64,000 nucleotides of DNA from an uncultured Chloroflexota bacterium (GTDB lineage: Bacteria > Chloroflexota > Anaerolineae > Anaerolineales > Anaerolineaceae): contig CADACE010000020.1 of NCBI GenBank assembly GCA_902786265.1, positions 2,428 through 66,427 of the forward strand, read 5' to 3'. The notes below the pieces were generated by a model. It worked only from the letters and a program-made list of their open reading frames with translations, did no database searches and was not told where the DNA came from. This document shows positions 50,578 through 59,750 of the stretch, in pieces (position 1 is the first letter of the stretch; every line of letters begins with the position of its first letter). The translations under genes and the position numbers were made by a program.

Positions 50578-51603
50578 CTATACCTTCGCCTGGCTGGAAC
50601 GGTTGAGGATCCAGAGAAAAAACGGTGCACCGGTGACCGCGGTGATGACGCCGACGGGAATTTCCTGAGGAGCGAGGAGCACCCGGGCCAGAAGATCCGA
50701 AAGCGATAGCATCAAAGCACCTCCCGCGAAAGAGAGCGGGATGAGGCTGCGGTAATCGCTGCCGGTCAGGATGCGCAGCAGATGCGGAACGATCAGACCC
50801 ACGAAGCCGATCACCCCGGTACAGGCAATGGCTGCCGATGTGGTGAGCGTGGCATAAATGATGAGCCGTATGCGGACTTTATTGACCGGAATTCCCAGCT
50901 GGATCGCCTGATCGTCACCGAATTGCAGGATGTTCAGCGGATAAGCATAGCGGAGCTGGCCGGTAATTCCGATGAGGATCAGCGGAGCGGTGAAAAGGAT
51001 GCGGTCCCATCCTGCGATCCCTCCGCCGCCAAGCATCCAGGAAAAGGAGCGTTTGATTTCCAATCCGCTGATGAGGATCCAGACAGAGCTCAAAGCTGAA
51101 GCGAAAGCGTTGACTGCGGTACCCGCGAGGAGCAGGCCCGTTATATTCAGATATCCGCCCATCCTTCCCAGGTTGAAAACCAGAAATACCGTGATTATGG
51201 CAAAAACAAAGGCAAACAGTGGTACCATAAAAGCGGAAAGCTTGCTGTACTGCCAGGGAATGGACATGGCAATGATCGCTCCGAGGCCCGCGCCGGAGGA
51301 GACCCCGATGAGGTACGGGTCCGCAAGAGGATTGCGGAAAAGCCCCTGATAACAGGCCCCGCTGCCAGCCAGAGCCGCTCCGGCGAGACACATCATCAGC
51401 ATGCGGGGGATCCGAAGCATAAATAAAATGGTGTCCGTGCTGCGGAGGTTTGCGGGAACCGGCTTGTTTCCCAGACGGCAGCCGAGCACTGTCAGTACCT
51501 CTGCCGCGGAAATGGGAACACTGCCAAACAGGATGCTGAAAATGATCGTGACAGCGAGGCACACGATCATGATGATGGCGATCAATCTGGCTGAATATTT
51601 CAT
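50578..51603 (-). CDS. ABC transporter permease (BtuC/FecCD type)
   Basis: 341 residues from ATG 51603; the frame extends to a TTG at 51675 without ribosome site. Ten helices are expected; LLCL-type motifs include CLAGAALAGSGACYQGLFRNP, the coupling segment GFVGLIVPHLLRILTGSD and SDLLARVLLAPQEIPVGVIT. It is the first gene of a two-gene operon with the ATPase. I looked for a cobalamin riboswitch in its leader and did not find the conserved core, only a small CCGGA/TCCGG hairpin. Confidence 0.92.
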   Translation of the reverse strand: MKYSARLIAIIMIVCLAVTIIFSILFGSVPISAAEVLTVLGCRLGNKPVPANLRSTDTILFMLRIPRMLMMCLAGAALAGSGACYQGLFRNPLADPYLIGVSSGAGLGAIIAMSIPWQYSKLSAFMVPLFAFVFAIITVFLVFNLGRMGGYLNITGLLLAGTAVNAFASALSSVWILISGLEIKRSFSWMLGGGGIAGWDRILFTAPLILIGITGQLRYAYPLNILQFGDDQAIQLGIPVNKVRIRLIIYATLTTSAAIACTGVIGFVGLIVPHLLRILTGSDYRSLIPLSFAGGALMLSLSDLLARVLLAPQEIPVGVITAVTGAPFFLWILNRSSQAKV

Positions 51604-51792
51604 TTTTGTTTCCGGTGGCTTAGGTTCCGGAGTTGATCCGGAATATCGGGAGCAAGCCTTATGTTTTATGATCAAATCCGCGGTACGGAGAAAACTGAGT
51701 CAATGTTTCCGGCCCTGATCATACAGTAAGATTATACCGCGTTAATCGATTTGTACCTGATGAGCGGAAAATGAAAATAAGGAGACTGATCT

Positions 51793-52833
51793 GTGATGAA
51801 GTTTTCAAGAATACCGGGTATCAATGAAGAAGTAAGAGCGGAAGCCGCAAAACGGCAAAAACTGCTGACGAAACCGACAGGTTCCATGGGAAGGATGGAA
51901 GAACTTTCCATCGATATCGCCGGAATGACGGGGATCGTCGCTCCGGAACTGAAAAAGCGTGCTGTTTTCCTGATGGCGGCTGACCACGGAATCGCACAGG
52001 AAGGCGTAAGCCCTTATCCTGCCGAGGTGACGCCGCAGATGGTAATGAATTTTCTCAATCACGGAGCTGCCATCAACGTATTGACAAAGCAGGCTCACAG
52101 TGAAGTTGTGATCGTGGATATCGGCGTAAATTACGATTTTCCGGATCTTCCCGGATTGGTACGGCGGAAGGTGGCAAAAGGGACCGCCAACATGCTTCAC
52201 GCTCCCGCGATGACGCCGGCCCAGGCAGAAGAAGCGATCCAAATCGGTATGGATGTGCTCAATGAAGCCGCGGACAAAGGGCTGCAGATGGCCGCTACCG
52301 GGGAAATGGGGATCGGAAATACAACTTCCGCCGCGGCAATCACAGCTGTCCTGTGCGGTAGGAAACCAGTTGAGGTGACAGGACGCGGGACCGGCTTGGA
52401 TGACGCGGGTTTGATGCGGAAAGTTGCGGTTATTGAAAAGATTCTGGCGGAACGTGAACCTGATGCGGCTGACCCGATGGATGTGCTGTGTAAGATCGGC
52501 GGATTGGAAATCGCAGGTATGGCCGGTGTGACGATCGCCGCTGCTTCCCGACGCATTCCGCTCGTGATGGATGGGCTGATCTCAACCGCTGCCGCCGCTC
52601 TGGCTGACGCACTGGTTCCCGGTGTGCGGAATTATCTGATCGCCGGGCATCGTTCTCCCGAGATCGGCCACAAAGTCCTGTTGGATAAACTTGGGAAATA
52701 TCCGTTGCTGCAGCTCGATTTGCGTGTAGGAGAAGGGACAGGTGCCGCCTTATCCTTCCATATCATCGATGCCGCCAATAATATCCTGCGGGATATGGCA
52801 ACCTTCGAATCCGCGGGCGTCAGTAACCGGTAA
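51793..52833 (+). CDS. cobT: Nicotinate-nucleotide-dimethylbenzimidazole phosphoribosyltransferase
   Basis: 346 residues. PTGSMGRMEE, LMAADHGIAQEGVSPYP, TGEMGIGNTTSAAA and the C-terminal catalytic E in LRVGEGTGAALS are all present. The enzyme makes alpha-ribazole phosphate for the lower ligand of cobalamin. Start is GTG 51793 or ATG 51796; AAGGAGA lies 8 or 11 bases before them. The neighbouring transport genes are divergent and would import B12 or corrinoids; no other B12 genes are in the window. Confidence 0.95.
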   Translation: MMKFSRIPGINEEVRAEAAKRQKLLTKPTGSMGRMEELSIDIAGMTGIVAPELKKRAVFLMAADHGIAQEGVSPYPAEVTPQMVMNFLNHGAAINVLTKQAHSEVVIVDIGVNYDFPDLPGLVRRKVAKGTANMLHAPAMTPAQAEEAIQIGMDVLNEAADKGLQMAATGEMGIGNTTSAAAITAVLCGRKPVEVTGRGTGLDDAGLMRKVAVIEKILAEREPDAADPMDVLCKIGGLEIAGMAGVTIAAASRRIPLVMDGLISTAAAALADALVPGVRNYLIAGHRSPEIGHKVLLDKLGKYPLLQLDLRVGEGTGAALSFHIIDAANNILRDMATFESAGVSNR

Positions 52834-53012
52834 CGGATAATAAAAATGCGGGAGTAAGAAAATTCAGGCTGTATTCGCCGTAACAGATAATTCATTTAAA
52901 AAAGCTGTCAGAAATAATATGATTAATGTGATTAAAGTCATAAGAATCAGTTAAAATAATACTATTGTTGTAGGTTGTAAATGTATTAGTTTATCTGAAA
53001 TCGAGGTGAATC

Positions 53013-53588
53013 GTGAAACTGCTGCAGGATCGTATTGTCCGGGACGGGAAAGTATTACCGGGAAATATCATTAAAGTTGATGGTTTTTTGAATCATCGGG
53101 TAGATATTAATTTGCTGAAGGCTCTGGCGGATGAATTTTATGCTGTTTTTGCAGAAGATAAGCCGACACTTATTCTGACAATTGAAGCGTCCGGTATTGC
53201 ACTTGCCACGGTTGTGGCGGAACGGTTCGGTGTTCCTTTGCTTTTCGCGAAGAAAGCCAAGTCTGATAACATCGAAGGCGGCCTTTACAAGAGCGAGATT
53301 TTCTCGTTTACCTATAAAAAGACGGTGAACCTCATCGTTTCTGCCGAATGGCTGGGTGAAAATGAGCGTGTGCTTGTGATCGACGATTTCCTCGCTAATG
53401 GGGAAGCGCTCCGCGGTGTGATCGACATTGCCCATCAGGCTAACGCGGAAGTCGTGGGTGTGGGCATTGCAATCGAAAAAGGTTTCCAGCCCGGCGGTCA
53501 GAAGCTTCGTGATGCGGGATATAAGCTGCATTCCCTGGCTATCATTGACAAAGCTGACGAAAACGGTATCACTTTCCGGGAAGAATAA
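53013..53588 (+). CDS. xpt: Xanthine phosphoribosyltransferase
   Basis: 191 residues. VLVIDDFLANGEAL is the PRPP-binding loop and EASGIALATVVAERFGVPLL the purine side, as in Xpt. It salvages xanthine to XMP in the cytoplasm. Start ATG follows a GAGGTG site. The leader (52834-53012) lacks a recognisable purine riboswitch, unlike xpt genes of Bacillus. It stands alone with its own terminator. Confidence 0.94.
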   Translation: MKLLQDRIVRDGKVLPGNIIKVDGFLNHRVDINLLKALADEFYAVFAEDKPTLILTIEASGIALATVVAERFGVPLLFAKKAKSDNIEGGLYKSEIFSFTYKKTVNLIVSAEWLGENERVLVIDDFLANGEALRGVIDIAHQANAEVVGVGIAIEKGFQPGGQKLRDAGYKLHSLAIIDKADENGITFREE

Positions 53589-53616
53589 GCTGTAAAAGTA
53601 AGAAAAAAAGGTTGTT

Positions 53617-53672
53617 TTATCAGCTGCATAACCTTCTGCGATCTGCGAAGATGCTGATAAAGCAGCTTTTTT
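53617..53672 (+). terminator. Terminator of xpt with alternative pairing
   Basis: TTTATCAGC (53617-53625) can pair with GCTGATAAA (53654-53662), or AGCTGC with GCAGCT just before a run of seven T's. Two mutually exclusive stems suggest either an inefficient terminator or an attenuator remnant. Confidence 0.6.
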
Positions 53673-53751
53673 TATTAAAAGTTCATAAGTTTCCTGTTAG
53701 AAATTGTTTTTTTTCGGAAAATGCATATATAATTTTTAACAGAGGAAGAAA

Positions 53752-54198
53752 ATGGAAGAACAGACAAATCAAACAACAACTGAAAACAAAAACGTAAAAA
53801 ATTCAGCCGAAGGAGAAAAGAAAGGCTCCGGGTCAAAAATCATATTGATCATTGCCGCGGTCGTTCTGGTCCTGGCGGGTTTGATTTATTTGTTTATCCG
53901 TCTGGGTCCTGAAACAACCGGGCAGATCCGCGATGTTACGCTGGTCATCACCGCGCTGGAAGGGATCGTAACAACAGCGGCTTTTGTTATTTTATGTATT
54001 CAGGCTGCGAGATTGGTAAACTTTCTGAAATATGAGATCTCGCCCATTTTGAAAACAGCTGACAAGACCGCAAAGAAGCTGTACGGAACCGCGTCATTCC
54101 TCAGTGACCAGGCAGTTGAACCTGCTGTGAAAGCGGCTTCGACGGTTTCCGGCATCAAAAGCGCGGCAGATACCGTTCTGTCCGTCTTCAAAAAATAG
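53752..54198 (+). CDS. Small membrane protein, DUF948-like
   Basis: 148 residues. Polar N-terminus (about 25 residues), two helices (IILIIAAVVLVLAGLIYLFI and VVTAAFVILCIQAARL area), and a C-terminal amphipathic tail rich in Lys/Ala (KTADKTAKKLYG). Similar small proteins next to YtxH proteins occur in Gram-positive bacteria and Chloroflexota; their role is unknown, perhaps in cell envelope stress. Start has AGAGGAAGAA. It is 51 bases upstream of the YtxH gene, so both may be co-transcribed. Confidence 0.7.
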   Translation: MEEQTNQTTTENKNVKNSAEGEKKGSGSKIILIIAAVVLVLAGLIYLFIRLGPETTGQIRDVTLVITALEGIVTTAAFVILCIQAARLVNFLKYEISPILKTADKTAKKLYGTASFLSDQAVEPAVKAASTVSGIKSAADTVLSVFKK

Positions 54199-54249
54199 CA
54201 TGATGGTGCTTCCGATAGGTATCGGAAGACATGAAAGAGGAGAAAAGAA

Positions 54250-54651
54250 ATGTCAGATAGAAGTGGATATGGTTCATTTTTTGTAGGGTTCCTGGCCGGA
54301 GCGATCGCAGGCGCTATTGCGACGGTTCTTTATGCACCGAATTCCGGAGAGGAAACCAGAGCTGTCCTTGGCGAAAAGAAAGATGAAATTCTGAGCAAGG
54401 CAAATGTCTCTGTCGATGATGCTTACAAGCAGGCTGAAACAGCTGCCCGCGAAGCACGCGACCGTTTTGAAGCACTTGCCAGCACCACCCGCCGCCGTGC
54501 GGAAGATCTCACCCGCCGCGGACAGGTGATCCTTGAAGAGCAGATCCATAATTTCAAGAAGTCTGCTGAAGAGGAACAGCCGGAGCAGGAAGAGATCCTG
54601 ATGCCGGAAGAAAAAGAAGCTCCTGCTGAAGAAGAAAGCTCAGAAGAATAA
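54250..54651 (+). CDS. YtxH-domain protein
   Basis: 133 residues. One N-terminal helix with FVGFLAGAIAGAIATVLYAP, the glycine-rich signature of YtxH, is followed by a long basic/acidic coiled-coil tail (RDRFEALASTTRRRAEDLT) ending in a very acidic stretch (EEEQPEQEEILMPEEKEAPA). YtxH is a general-stress membrane protein of unknown activity in Bacillus. Start has AGAGGAGAAAA. Terminator follows. Confidence 0.85.
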   Translation: MSDRSGYGSFFVGFLAGAIAGAIATVLYAPNSGEETRAVLGEKKDEILSKANVSVDDAYKQAETAAREARDRFEALASTTRRRAEDLTRRGQVILEEQIHNFKKSAEEEQPEQEEILMPEEKEAPAEEESSEE

Positions 54652-54686
54652 GATCTTATTTCGAATTCAGATTTTTTATCAGACAA

Positions 54687-54715
54687 GAAAAAGCGGACTT
54701 TATCCGCTTTTTTTT
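54687..54715 (+). terminator. Terminator after the YtxH gene
   Basis: Stem AAAAAGCGGA / TCCGCTTTTT with a 6-base loop and eight T's, about 40 bases after the stop codon. Confidence 0.85.
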
Positions 54716-54905
54716 GTCTATATCCATGTATTAATCCATTAATTCGCTAATGTATCATAAATACCCCAAAAAATCAAAATGCATGTATAATGTATATAGG
54801 TTGGAATTGTAATTTTGTTTTGAAGGATCATTCAGCAATTATTGCAGTTCCCGGAATATTATCAGTTCCATAGAACTCACTTTATACCTGTTTAGGAGGA
54901 TGGTG

Positions 54906-56969
54906 ATGAGTAATACAACGTTGTGGTTGGTCATCGGTCTGATTTGCGGTCTCGCATCTCTGGGCGTTGGCCTTTATTACTTCTTCTGGGTGAAGAAGCA
55001 GGATGACGGTACTGCCCGTTCACGGGAAGTTGCCGGATGGATTCGTAATGGCGCCCGCGCTTATCTGAAGAAGCTCTATGCAGCTCTGATTCTGGTTGCC
55101 GGTGTCATGGCTGTTATTTTGGCTGTTGTTTATTCCATTGAAGGCCAGCGTGGGATCCCGACAGCGATTTGTTTCCTTTTCGGTGCTGCCTGCTCCGCAG
55201 TAGCCGGGTACCTTGGTATGGAAGTCGCGGTTTTGGCGAATGTCCGCTCCGCTGTTGCTGCTTCTAAAGACCTGAACACCGCTTTCAATGTCGCGTTCAA
55301 AGCCGGTGCAGTCATGGGCTTCGCCGTCGTCGGTGTCGCAACCGTCGGTATGTGTTTCATTTACCTCATCAGTAAGGATGCACAGCTGGTTCTTGCTTAT
55401 TCCCTGGGCTGCTCCTCCCTGGCTCTGCTTGCGAAGGCCGGCGGCGGTATCTACACCAAGACCGCTGACATCGCAGCTGACCTTGTAGGTAAAGTTGAAG
55501 TCGGTATTCCGGAAGACGATCCCCGCAACCCGGCAGTTGTCGCTGACAACGTCGGTGACAACGTAGGTGACGTTGCCGGTATGGGCGCTGATATTTTCGA
55601 CTCCTATGTCGCTTCCGCCGTTGCCGCCATGCTGCTCGGTGCTGCCATGGGGAAGGAAATTGCTCCCTTCTATACAGTCCTCCCTCTGCTGCTCTGCGCG
55701 CTGGGTATTCTTGCATCCCTCGTCGGTGTTTCCCAGGTAAAAGTCGGTGCTAACGGCAAACCGGGGAAAGCCCTGAACATGGGTACCTATATTACCTGCG
55801 GTGTGTTCGTTGTCATCATGGCCATCATCATTTTCCTGGTTCCTGAGATCCACAACGGTTTGATCGTGGCGATCCTTGCAGGTACCGCGGTAGGTGTCGT
55901 TATCGGTCAGACAACCGAATTCTTTACCTCCGATGAATACAAACCTGTTCAGCTGACTGCTGAATATTCCGGTTCCGGTGCCGCGATCACCATCATTTCC
56001 GGTATGTCTTACGGTTTGATCTCCATCGTCCCGTCCATTGTCGGTATCGTCATTTCCATGATGGTCGCCTATTTTGTTGTCGGCGGCGGGGAAATGGGCC
56101 TTTACGGTATCGCGATTTCCGCTGTCGGTATGCTTGCCACTTCCGGTATGACTGTTTCTGCTGACGCGTATGGCCCGATCGTTGATAACGCTCGCGGTAT
56201 CGCTGAAATGTCCGGAATGGATGAAGAAGTCATCGACCGCGCGGACGTCCTTGACTCCGCGGGCAACACCGCCAAAGCTATCACGAAAGGCTTCGCTATC
56301 GCCGCTGCGGCTCTGACCGTTCTGGGGCTGTTCGCTGCCTTCAGAAGTGAAATTGACGCTGCTCTGACTGCTGCCGGGAAGGTGGCAATTGCTGACTCCG
56401 GTCTTTCCCTCATGGATCCGAAAGTGCTGGCCGGTATTTTCCTCGGTTCCATGTGCCCGCCGCTCTTCAGTGCGCTGACTATGCTCTCCGTGACAAAGAA
56501 CGCGTTCAAGATGATCGAATATATCCGCGGCGTCTTCAAGAAGAACCCGAAGATCCTGGAAGGCAAAGCCACCCCGGATTACAGCGAATGTGTCGCTCTG
56601 GCTGCTGACGGCGCGCTGAAATCTCTGATCCTGCCGGCAATCATCGCCATCGTCTTCCCGCTGGCTGTTGGTCTGCTGTTCGGGCCTGAATGTCTGACCG
56701 GTTTCCTGGGCGGCGCGATCATCACCGGTGTGCTGTTCGCTCTGTTTATGTCCAATGCCGGCGGTCTGTGGGATAACGCCAAGAAGTACGTTGAATCCGG
56801 ACAATTCGGCGGCAAGGGCTCCGAAGCCCACAAAGCTGCCGTTATCGGTGATACCGTCGGTGATCCTTTCAAAGATACCGCCGGTCCGTCCCTGAATACC
56901 CTGATCACGGTCATGTCCCTGGTAGCTTCTACCTTCGCCCCTGTGATCGCTGTCTGGCATCTCTTCTAA
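54906..56969 (+). CDS. hppA: Membrane-bound proton-translocating pyrophosphatase
   Basis: 687 residues from ATG 54906, which follows AGGAGG by six bases; ATG 54900 directly abuts that site. About sixteen helices. Substrate loop [18 protein letters not shown], then [16 protein letters not shown], and the C-terminal [17 protein letters not shown] bind Mg-pyrophosphate. K457 and T460 in AKAIT match the K/T pair of potassium-independent enzymes; potassium-dependent ones have A. The enzyme couples pyrophosphate hydrolysis to proton (or, less likely, sodium) pumping. Strong C-ending codon bias suggests high expression. It appears monocistronic. Confidence 0.95.
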   Translation: MSNTTLWLVIGLICGLASLGVGLYYFFWVKKQDDGTARSREVAGWIRNGARAYLKKLYAALILVAGVMAVILAVVYSIEGQRGIPTAICFLFGAACSAVAGYLGMEVAVLANVRSAVAASKDLNTAFNVAFKAGAVMGFAVVGVATVGMCFIYLISKDAQLVLAYSLGCSSLALLAKAGGGIYTKTADIAADLVGKVEVGIPEDDPRNPAVVADNVGDNVGDVAGMGADIFDSYVASAVAAMLLGAAMGKEIAPFYTVLPLLLCALGILASLVGVSQVKVGANGKPGKALNMGTYITCGVFVVIMAIIIFLVPEIHNGLIVAILAGTAVGVVIGQTTEFFTSDEYKPVQLTAEYSGSGAAITIISGMSYGLISIVPSIVGIVISMMVAYFVVGGGEMGLYGIAISAVGMLATSGMTVSADAYGPIVDNARGIAEMSGMDEEVIDRADVLDSAGNTAKAITKGFAIAAAALTVLGLFAAFRSEIDAALTAAGKVAIADSGLSLMDPKVLAGIFLGSMCPPLFSALTMLSVTKNAFKMIEYIRGVFKKNPKILEGKATPDYSECVALAADGALKSLILPAIIAIVFPLAVGLLFGPECLTGFLGGAIITGVLFALFMSNAGGLWDNAKKYVESGQFGGKGSEAHKAAVIGDTVGDPFKDTAGPSLNTLITVMSLVASTFAPVIAVWHLF

Positions 56970-56994
56970 GCGAAGAATATACAGTAAATCTGAG

Positions 56995-57024
56995 GTCCCG
57001 CGGAACTTTTCGCGGGACTTTTTC
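56995..57024 (+). terminator. Terminator of hppA
   Basis: Stem GTCCCGCG / CGCGGGAC around an 8-base loop, followed by TTTTTCG, 25 bases after the stop. Confidence 0.85.
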
Positions 57025-57062
57025 GTTTATACTGTATAATCAAAAGGAGATGGAGGGTTATT

Positions 57063-58076
57063 ATGAAAAAGACTTCCTATATTGTAATATTTCTGCTGGT
57101 AATTCTGTCCCTGTTAGCTGCAGGCTGTAAACCCAAAGCGGCAAGCGTGCAGAACCGGGATTACGGCGGCATTTATGAAGAACCCGAATATGAATATTAT
57201 GCTGATAACATGATGGCGGATATGGCTTATGGATCAGAAAATTCCGCAGCCGCCTATTCAAAGGCTGTCCCTGCTGCGGAAAACGGCGGCGGCAGTGAAC
57301 AGAAACGAATGATCCAGAAATCCGCAAGTATTCAGATCCAGGTAATGGACCCGATCGCCTCAGCGGAAAAGCTGATCACGCTTACCGAACAGATGGGTGG
57401 GTTTGTGGTTTCATCTTCCAGTACGCAGGAACGTTACAGCGGAGATATCTATCTGCCGCGCGCAAACCTGACGATCCGTGTCCCGGCTGAAAAGCTGAAT
57501 GAAACGCTGGAATTTATCGAGAATATGACCGGCGATGCCTCAAAAGATGTATCAAATAAACGCATTTACGGTGTGGATATTACATCGGATTATGTTGATA
57601 CCAGTTCACGTCTGAGCAGCCTGGAAAAGACCCGTGATAAATTGTACGAGATCCTGGATACAGCCCAGAATGCCGAAGAAGCGCTGGAAGTTTATCAGTC
57701 CATAGCAAATGTTGAATCGGATATCGAAGTCTATAAGGGTCAGATCAAATATATGGAAGAAAGTGTCGCACTTTCATCGATCGATGTCACGATCAGCTCC
57801 ATCCGGCCGGCTCCGATCAGTACCGTTACGAAGTGGAGCCTCGGTGATGTTTTCAAGGATGCTTTTGAAAGTCTGCTGGACGGCTGCAAATCTGTTATTG
57901 AATTCCTGATCTACTTTCTTATTGTCGTTGTTCCGATCCTGATCCTGGCCGCCATTCCGATCGTGATCATCGTGTTTGTCGTAAGGAAACTCATTCGCTC
58001 AAAGAAAGAAAAATCCGGAAAGCATGATGAAAATGTGAAAAAGGAAGATGTTCTGACTCAGGTGAATAAAGAATAG
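57063..58076 (+). CDS. DUF4349 lipoprotein
   Basis: 337 residues. Signal peptide with lipobox LAAGC at about residue 22 gives a lipid anchor; a Tyr/Glu-rich linker follows, then DUF4349 (about 80-260): MIQKSASIQIQVMDPIASAE, GGFVVSSSSTQ, LTIRVPAEKLNETL, YVDTSSRLSSLEKTRDKL and EESVALSSIDVTI. A C-terminal helix (about 280-305) and a basic tail follow, so the protein may be anchored at both ends. The function is unknown; members are common in Bacteroidota, Bacillota and Chloroflexota. TATAAT lies 22 bases before the ATG, with AAAGGAG between. Confidence 0.87.
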   Translation: MKKTSYIVIFLLVILSLLAAGCKPKAASVQNRDYGGIYEEPEYEYYADNMMADMAYGSENSAAAYSKAVPAAENGGGSEQKRMIQKSASIQIQVMDPIASAEKLITLTEQMGGFVVSSSSTQERYSGDIYLPRANLTIRVPAEKLNETLEFIENMTGDASKDVSNKRIYGVDITSDYVDTSSRLSSLEKTRDKLYEILDTAQNAEEALEVYQSIANVESDIEVYKGQIKYMEESVALSSIDVTISSIRPAPISTVTKWSLGDVFKDAFESLLDGCKSVIEFLIYFLIVVVPILILAAIPIVIIVFVVRKLIRSKKEKSGKHDENVKKEDVLTQVNKE

Positions 58077-58160
58077 TTCTAAAATATCGGAAAAATCCGG
58101 AACCATTGTTGTTCTGGTAACCTGACACACAGCGGAATTGTTTCCTGTACATAGAAAAAA

Positions 58161-58210
58161 AGATACAGCCTGCCCGGTCAGCCTGGACCGTCCGTGCGGG
58201 CTGTATCTTT
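58161..58210 (+). terminator. Terminator of the DUF4349 gene
   Basis: AGATACAGCC pairs with GGCTGTATCT, with inner GCCCGG and CGTGCGGG segments, T-run on the right and A-run on the left. It overlaps the upstream in-frame extension of the next gene, arguing for a later start there. Confidence 0.75.
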
Positions 58211-58289
58211 TCATAAACTGCCAGGACAAAATAAACCCGAAGGTTATAAGCATATTTCATCATTACATTCCCTGATTTTGATAATAAAC

Positions 58290-59726
58290 ATGATAAAATA
58301 TTTAGTAACATTTATGAGGAAAAATGTTTTTTGCTGCCTGACGGTTTTACTGGTCTCGATTCTTGTTTTTGTGAATGTTTTCTTACCTGTAAAAGCTGAA
58401 GACGAAGAAGTTTACGCGGAATATACGATTGAGGAAGGAGATTTTCTCTCAATCGTAGCTATGATGTTTAATACGACCGTTGACGATATCCTTGCAATCA
58501 ACAATATACCGGATGTAAACGCGATTTCGATCGGGACACGGGTGAAAATTCCCACCCTGGCGGGTGTTGAAGGCTCCATTGCTACGCGTTATATCAATAT
58601 CGGCGATACACTTGATACCCTCAGCATCCTTTCCGGGATGGAACCGGCCAAGCTCGGTGAGATCAATACGCTGGTCTCCCCGACGGAGCTTTATATCGGC
58701 AGTCTGCTGACAACGATCTCCAATGACCGGGCAAAATCTATTACGGCTGTTTCCAATTTTGAGAACGGTGATTCGATCCTGGTGAAAAGTGCGGAACTGG
58801 GAATGTCTCCGGCAGCCCTGCAGAAAATCAATCGCGCAGAAGGTGTCTGGGATTTCGCTGATTCTCAGGTCATATTCGGGAAGACCTCCGCGGATTCCGG
58901 TGTGTTTGAGACGCATTCTGTCGCTCCGTTTGTGAATGTGATCGAAATCAAGCAGCTGCCGCTTACCCAGGGTGCGACCCATGTGATCCATGTCAATGGG
59001 GATACCATCGAAAATCTGTCCGGTTCAGTGGGCAGATATCCTCTGCGGTTTTTCCGTGATACTGACTCTGCTGACTGGTATGCCATGCTGGGTATAGACG
59101 CGATGGAAACAGTCGGACTGGAGCAGATCAACATCAGCGGCAGCAACAAATACGGTGATTCCTTCGAAATGAACCAGCCGATCATTATCGCGGCAGGTAT
59201 CTTCAGCAATGAAATTGTCGAGGGTGTCGATGCTTCAACGCTTGAAGATGAAACCAACGCGGTTGACGCTGCTACGGTGAAAAGTCTTACGCAAACGTCA
59301 CCGGTCCGCTCCTGGGGGACGATGATGTCTTATCCGGTGGATGAGCCTTATATTGTTTCGGGATTCGGCAGCCGGAGAACATATAACAACGGGACGTTCC
59401 ATAATTATCATTCCGGCATTGACTTCGGTGTGATGACGGCGAGCAATATCAATATCTACGCCGCCGCGGACGGAACGGTCTTATTCGCCGGGGAACTGCC
59501 GATCCATGGCAATTATACTGTGATCGATCACGGTTGGGGTGTATACACCTCATATTCTCATCAGGCACAACTGCTTGTATCCACAGGGCAGGAAGTGAAA
59601 CGCGGCGATACCATCGGATTGATTGGGTCCACGGGACGGTCTGTCGGACCGCATCTGCATTGGGAAGTGATTATCAACTCGATTTATGTGAATCCGGCAA
59701 CCTGGCTGAACACACAATTCCCCTAA
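58290..59726 (+). CDS. LysM-domain M23 metallopeptidase
   Basis: About 478 residues from ATG 58290; MRK at 58314 is equally possible, and neither has a clear ribosome site. Signal sequence VFCCLTVLLVSILVFVNVFL to KAE, then a LysM domain (YTIEEGDFLSIVAMMFNTTV) and two LysM-like segments (YINIGDTLDTLSIL, GDSILVKSAELG), and a C-terminal M23 domain with HSGIDFG (His and Asp ligands), YSHQAQL and HLHWE. It is an exported cell wall peptidase cleaving peptidoglycan cross-links or stem peptides. The upstream extension to 58194 crosses a terminator and is rejected. Confidence 0.9.
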   Translation: MIKYLVTFMRKNVFCCLTVLLVSILVFVNVFLPVKAEDEEVYAEYTIEEGDFLSIVAMMFNTTVDDILAINNIPDVNAISIGTRVKIPTLAGVEGSIATRYINIGDTLDTLSILSGMEPAKLGEINTLVSPTELYIGSLLTTISNDRAKSITAVSNFENGDSILVKSAELGMSPAALQKINRAEGVWDFADSQVIFGKTSADSGVFETHSVAPFVNVIEIKQLPLTQGATHVIHVNGDTIENLSGSVGRYPLRFFRDTDSADWYAMLGIDAMETVGLEQINISGSNKYGDSFEMNQPIIIAAGIFSNEIVEGVDASTLEDETNAVDAATVKSLTQTSPVRSWGTMMSYPVDEPYIVSGFGSRRTYNNGTFHNYHSGIDFGVMTASNINIYAAADGTVLFAGELPIHGNYTVIDHGWGVYTSYSHQAQLLVSTGQEVKRGDTIGLIGSTGRSVGPHLHWEVIINSIYVNPATWLNTQFP

Positions 59727-59750
59727 AATTATCGGAAAAGGAAACTGATT

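Noticed and set aside
51604..51720. Cobalamin riboswitch before the BtuC-type gene
   Set aside because: The conserved B12-box and core pairings were not found; only a short CCGGA/TCCGG hairpin is present.
52834..53012. Purine riboswitch before xpt
   Set aside because: The characteristic paired loops and junction were not found by eye; the leader is AT-rich without a clear three-way junction.
55020..56960. 646-codon antisense ORF opposite hppA
   Set aside because: Same cause: GNN-rich codons of the real gene leave the opposite frame open. Its His/Asp/Gly-rich product matches nothing.
58194..58289. N-terminal extension of the LysM-M23 peptidase
   Set aside because: It overlaps the terminator of the previous gene and would hide the signal peptide.
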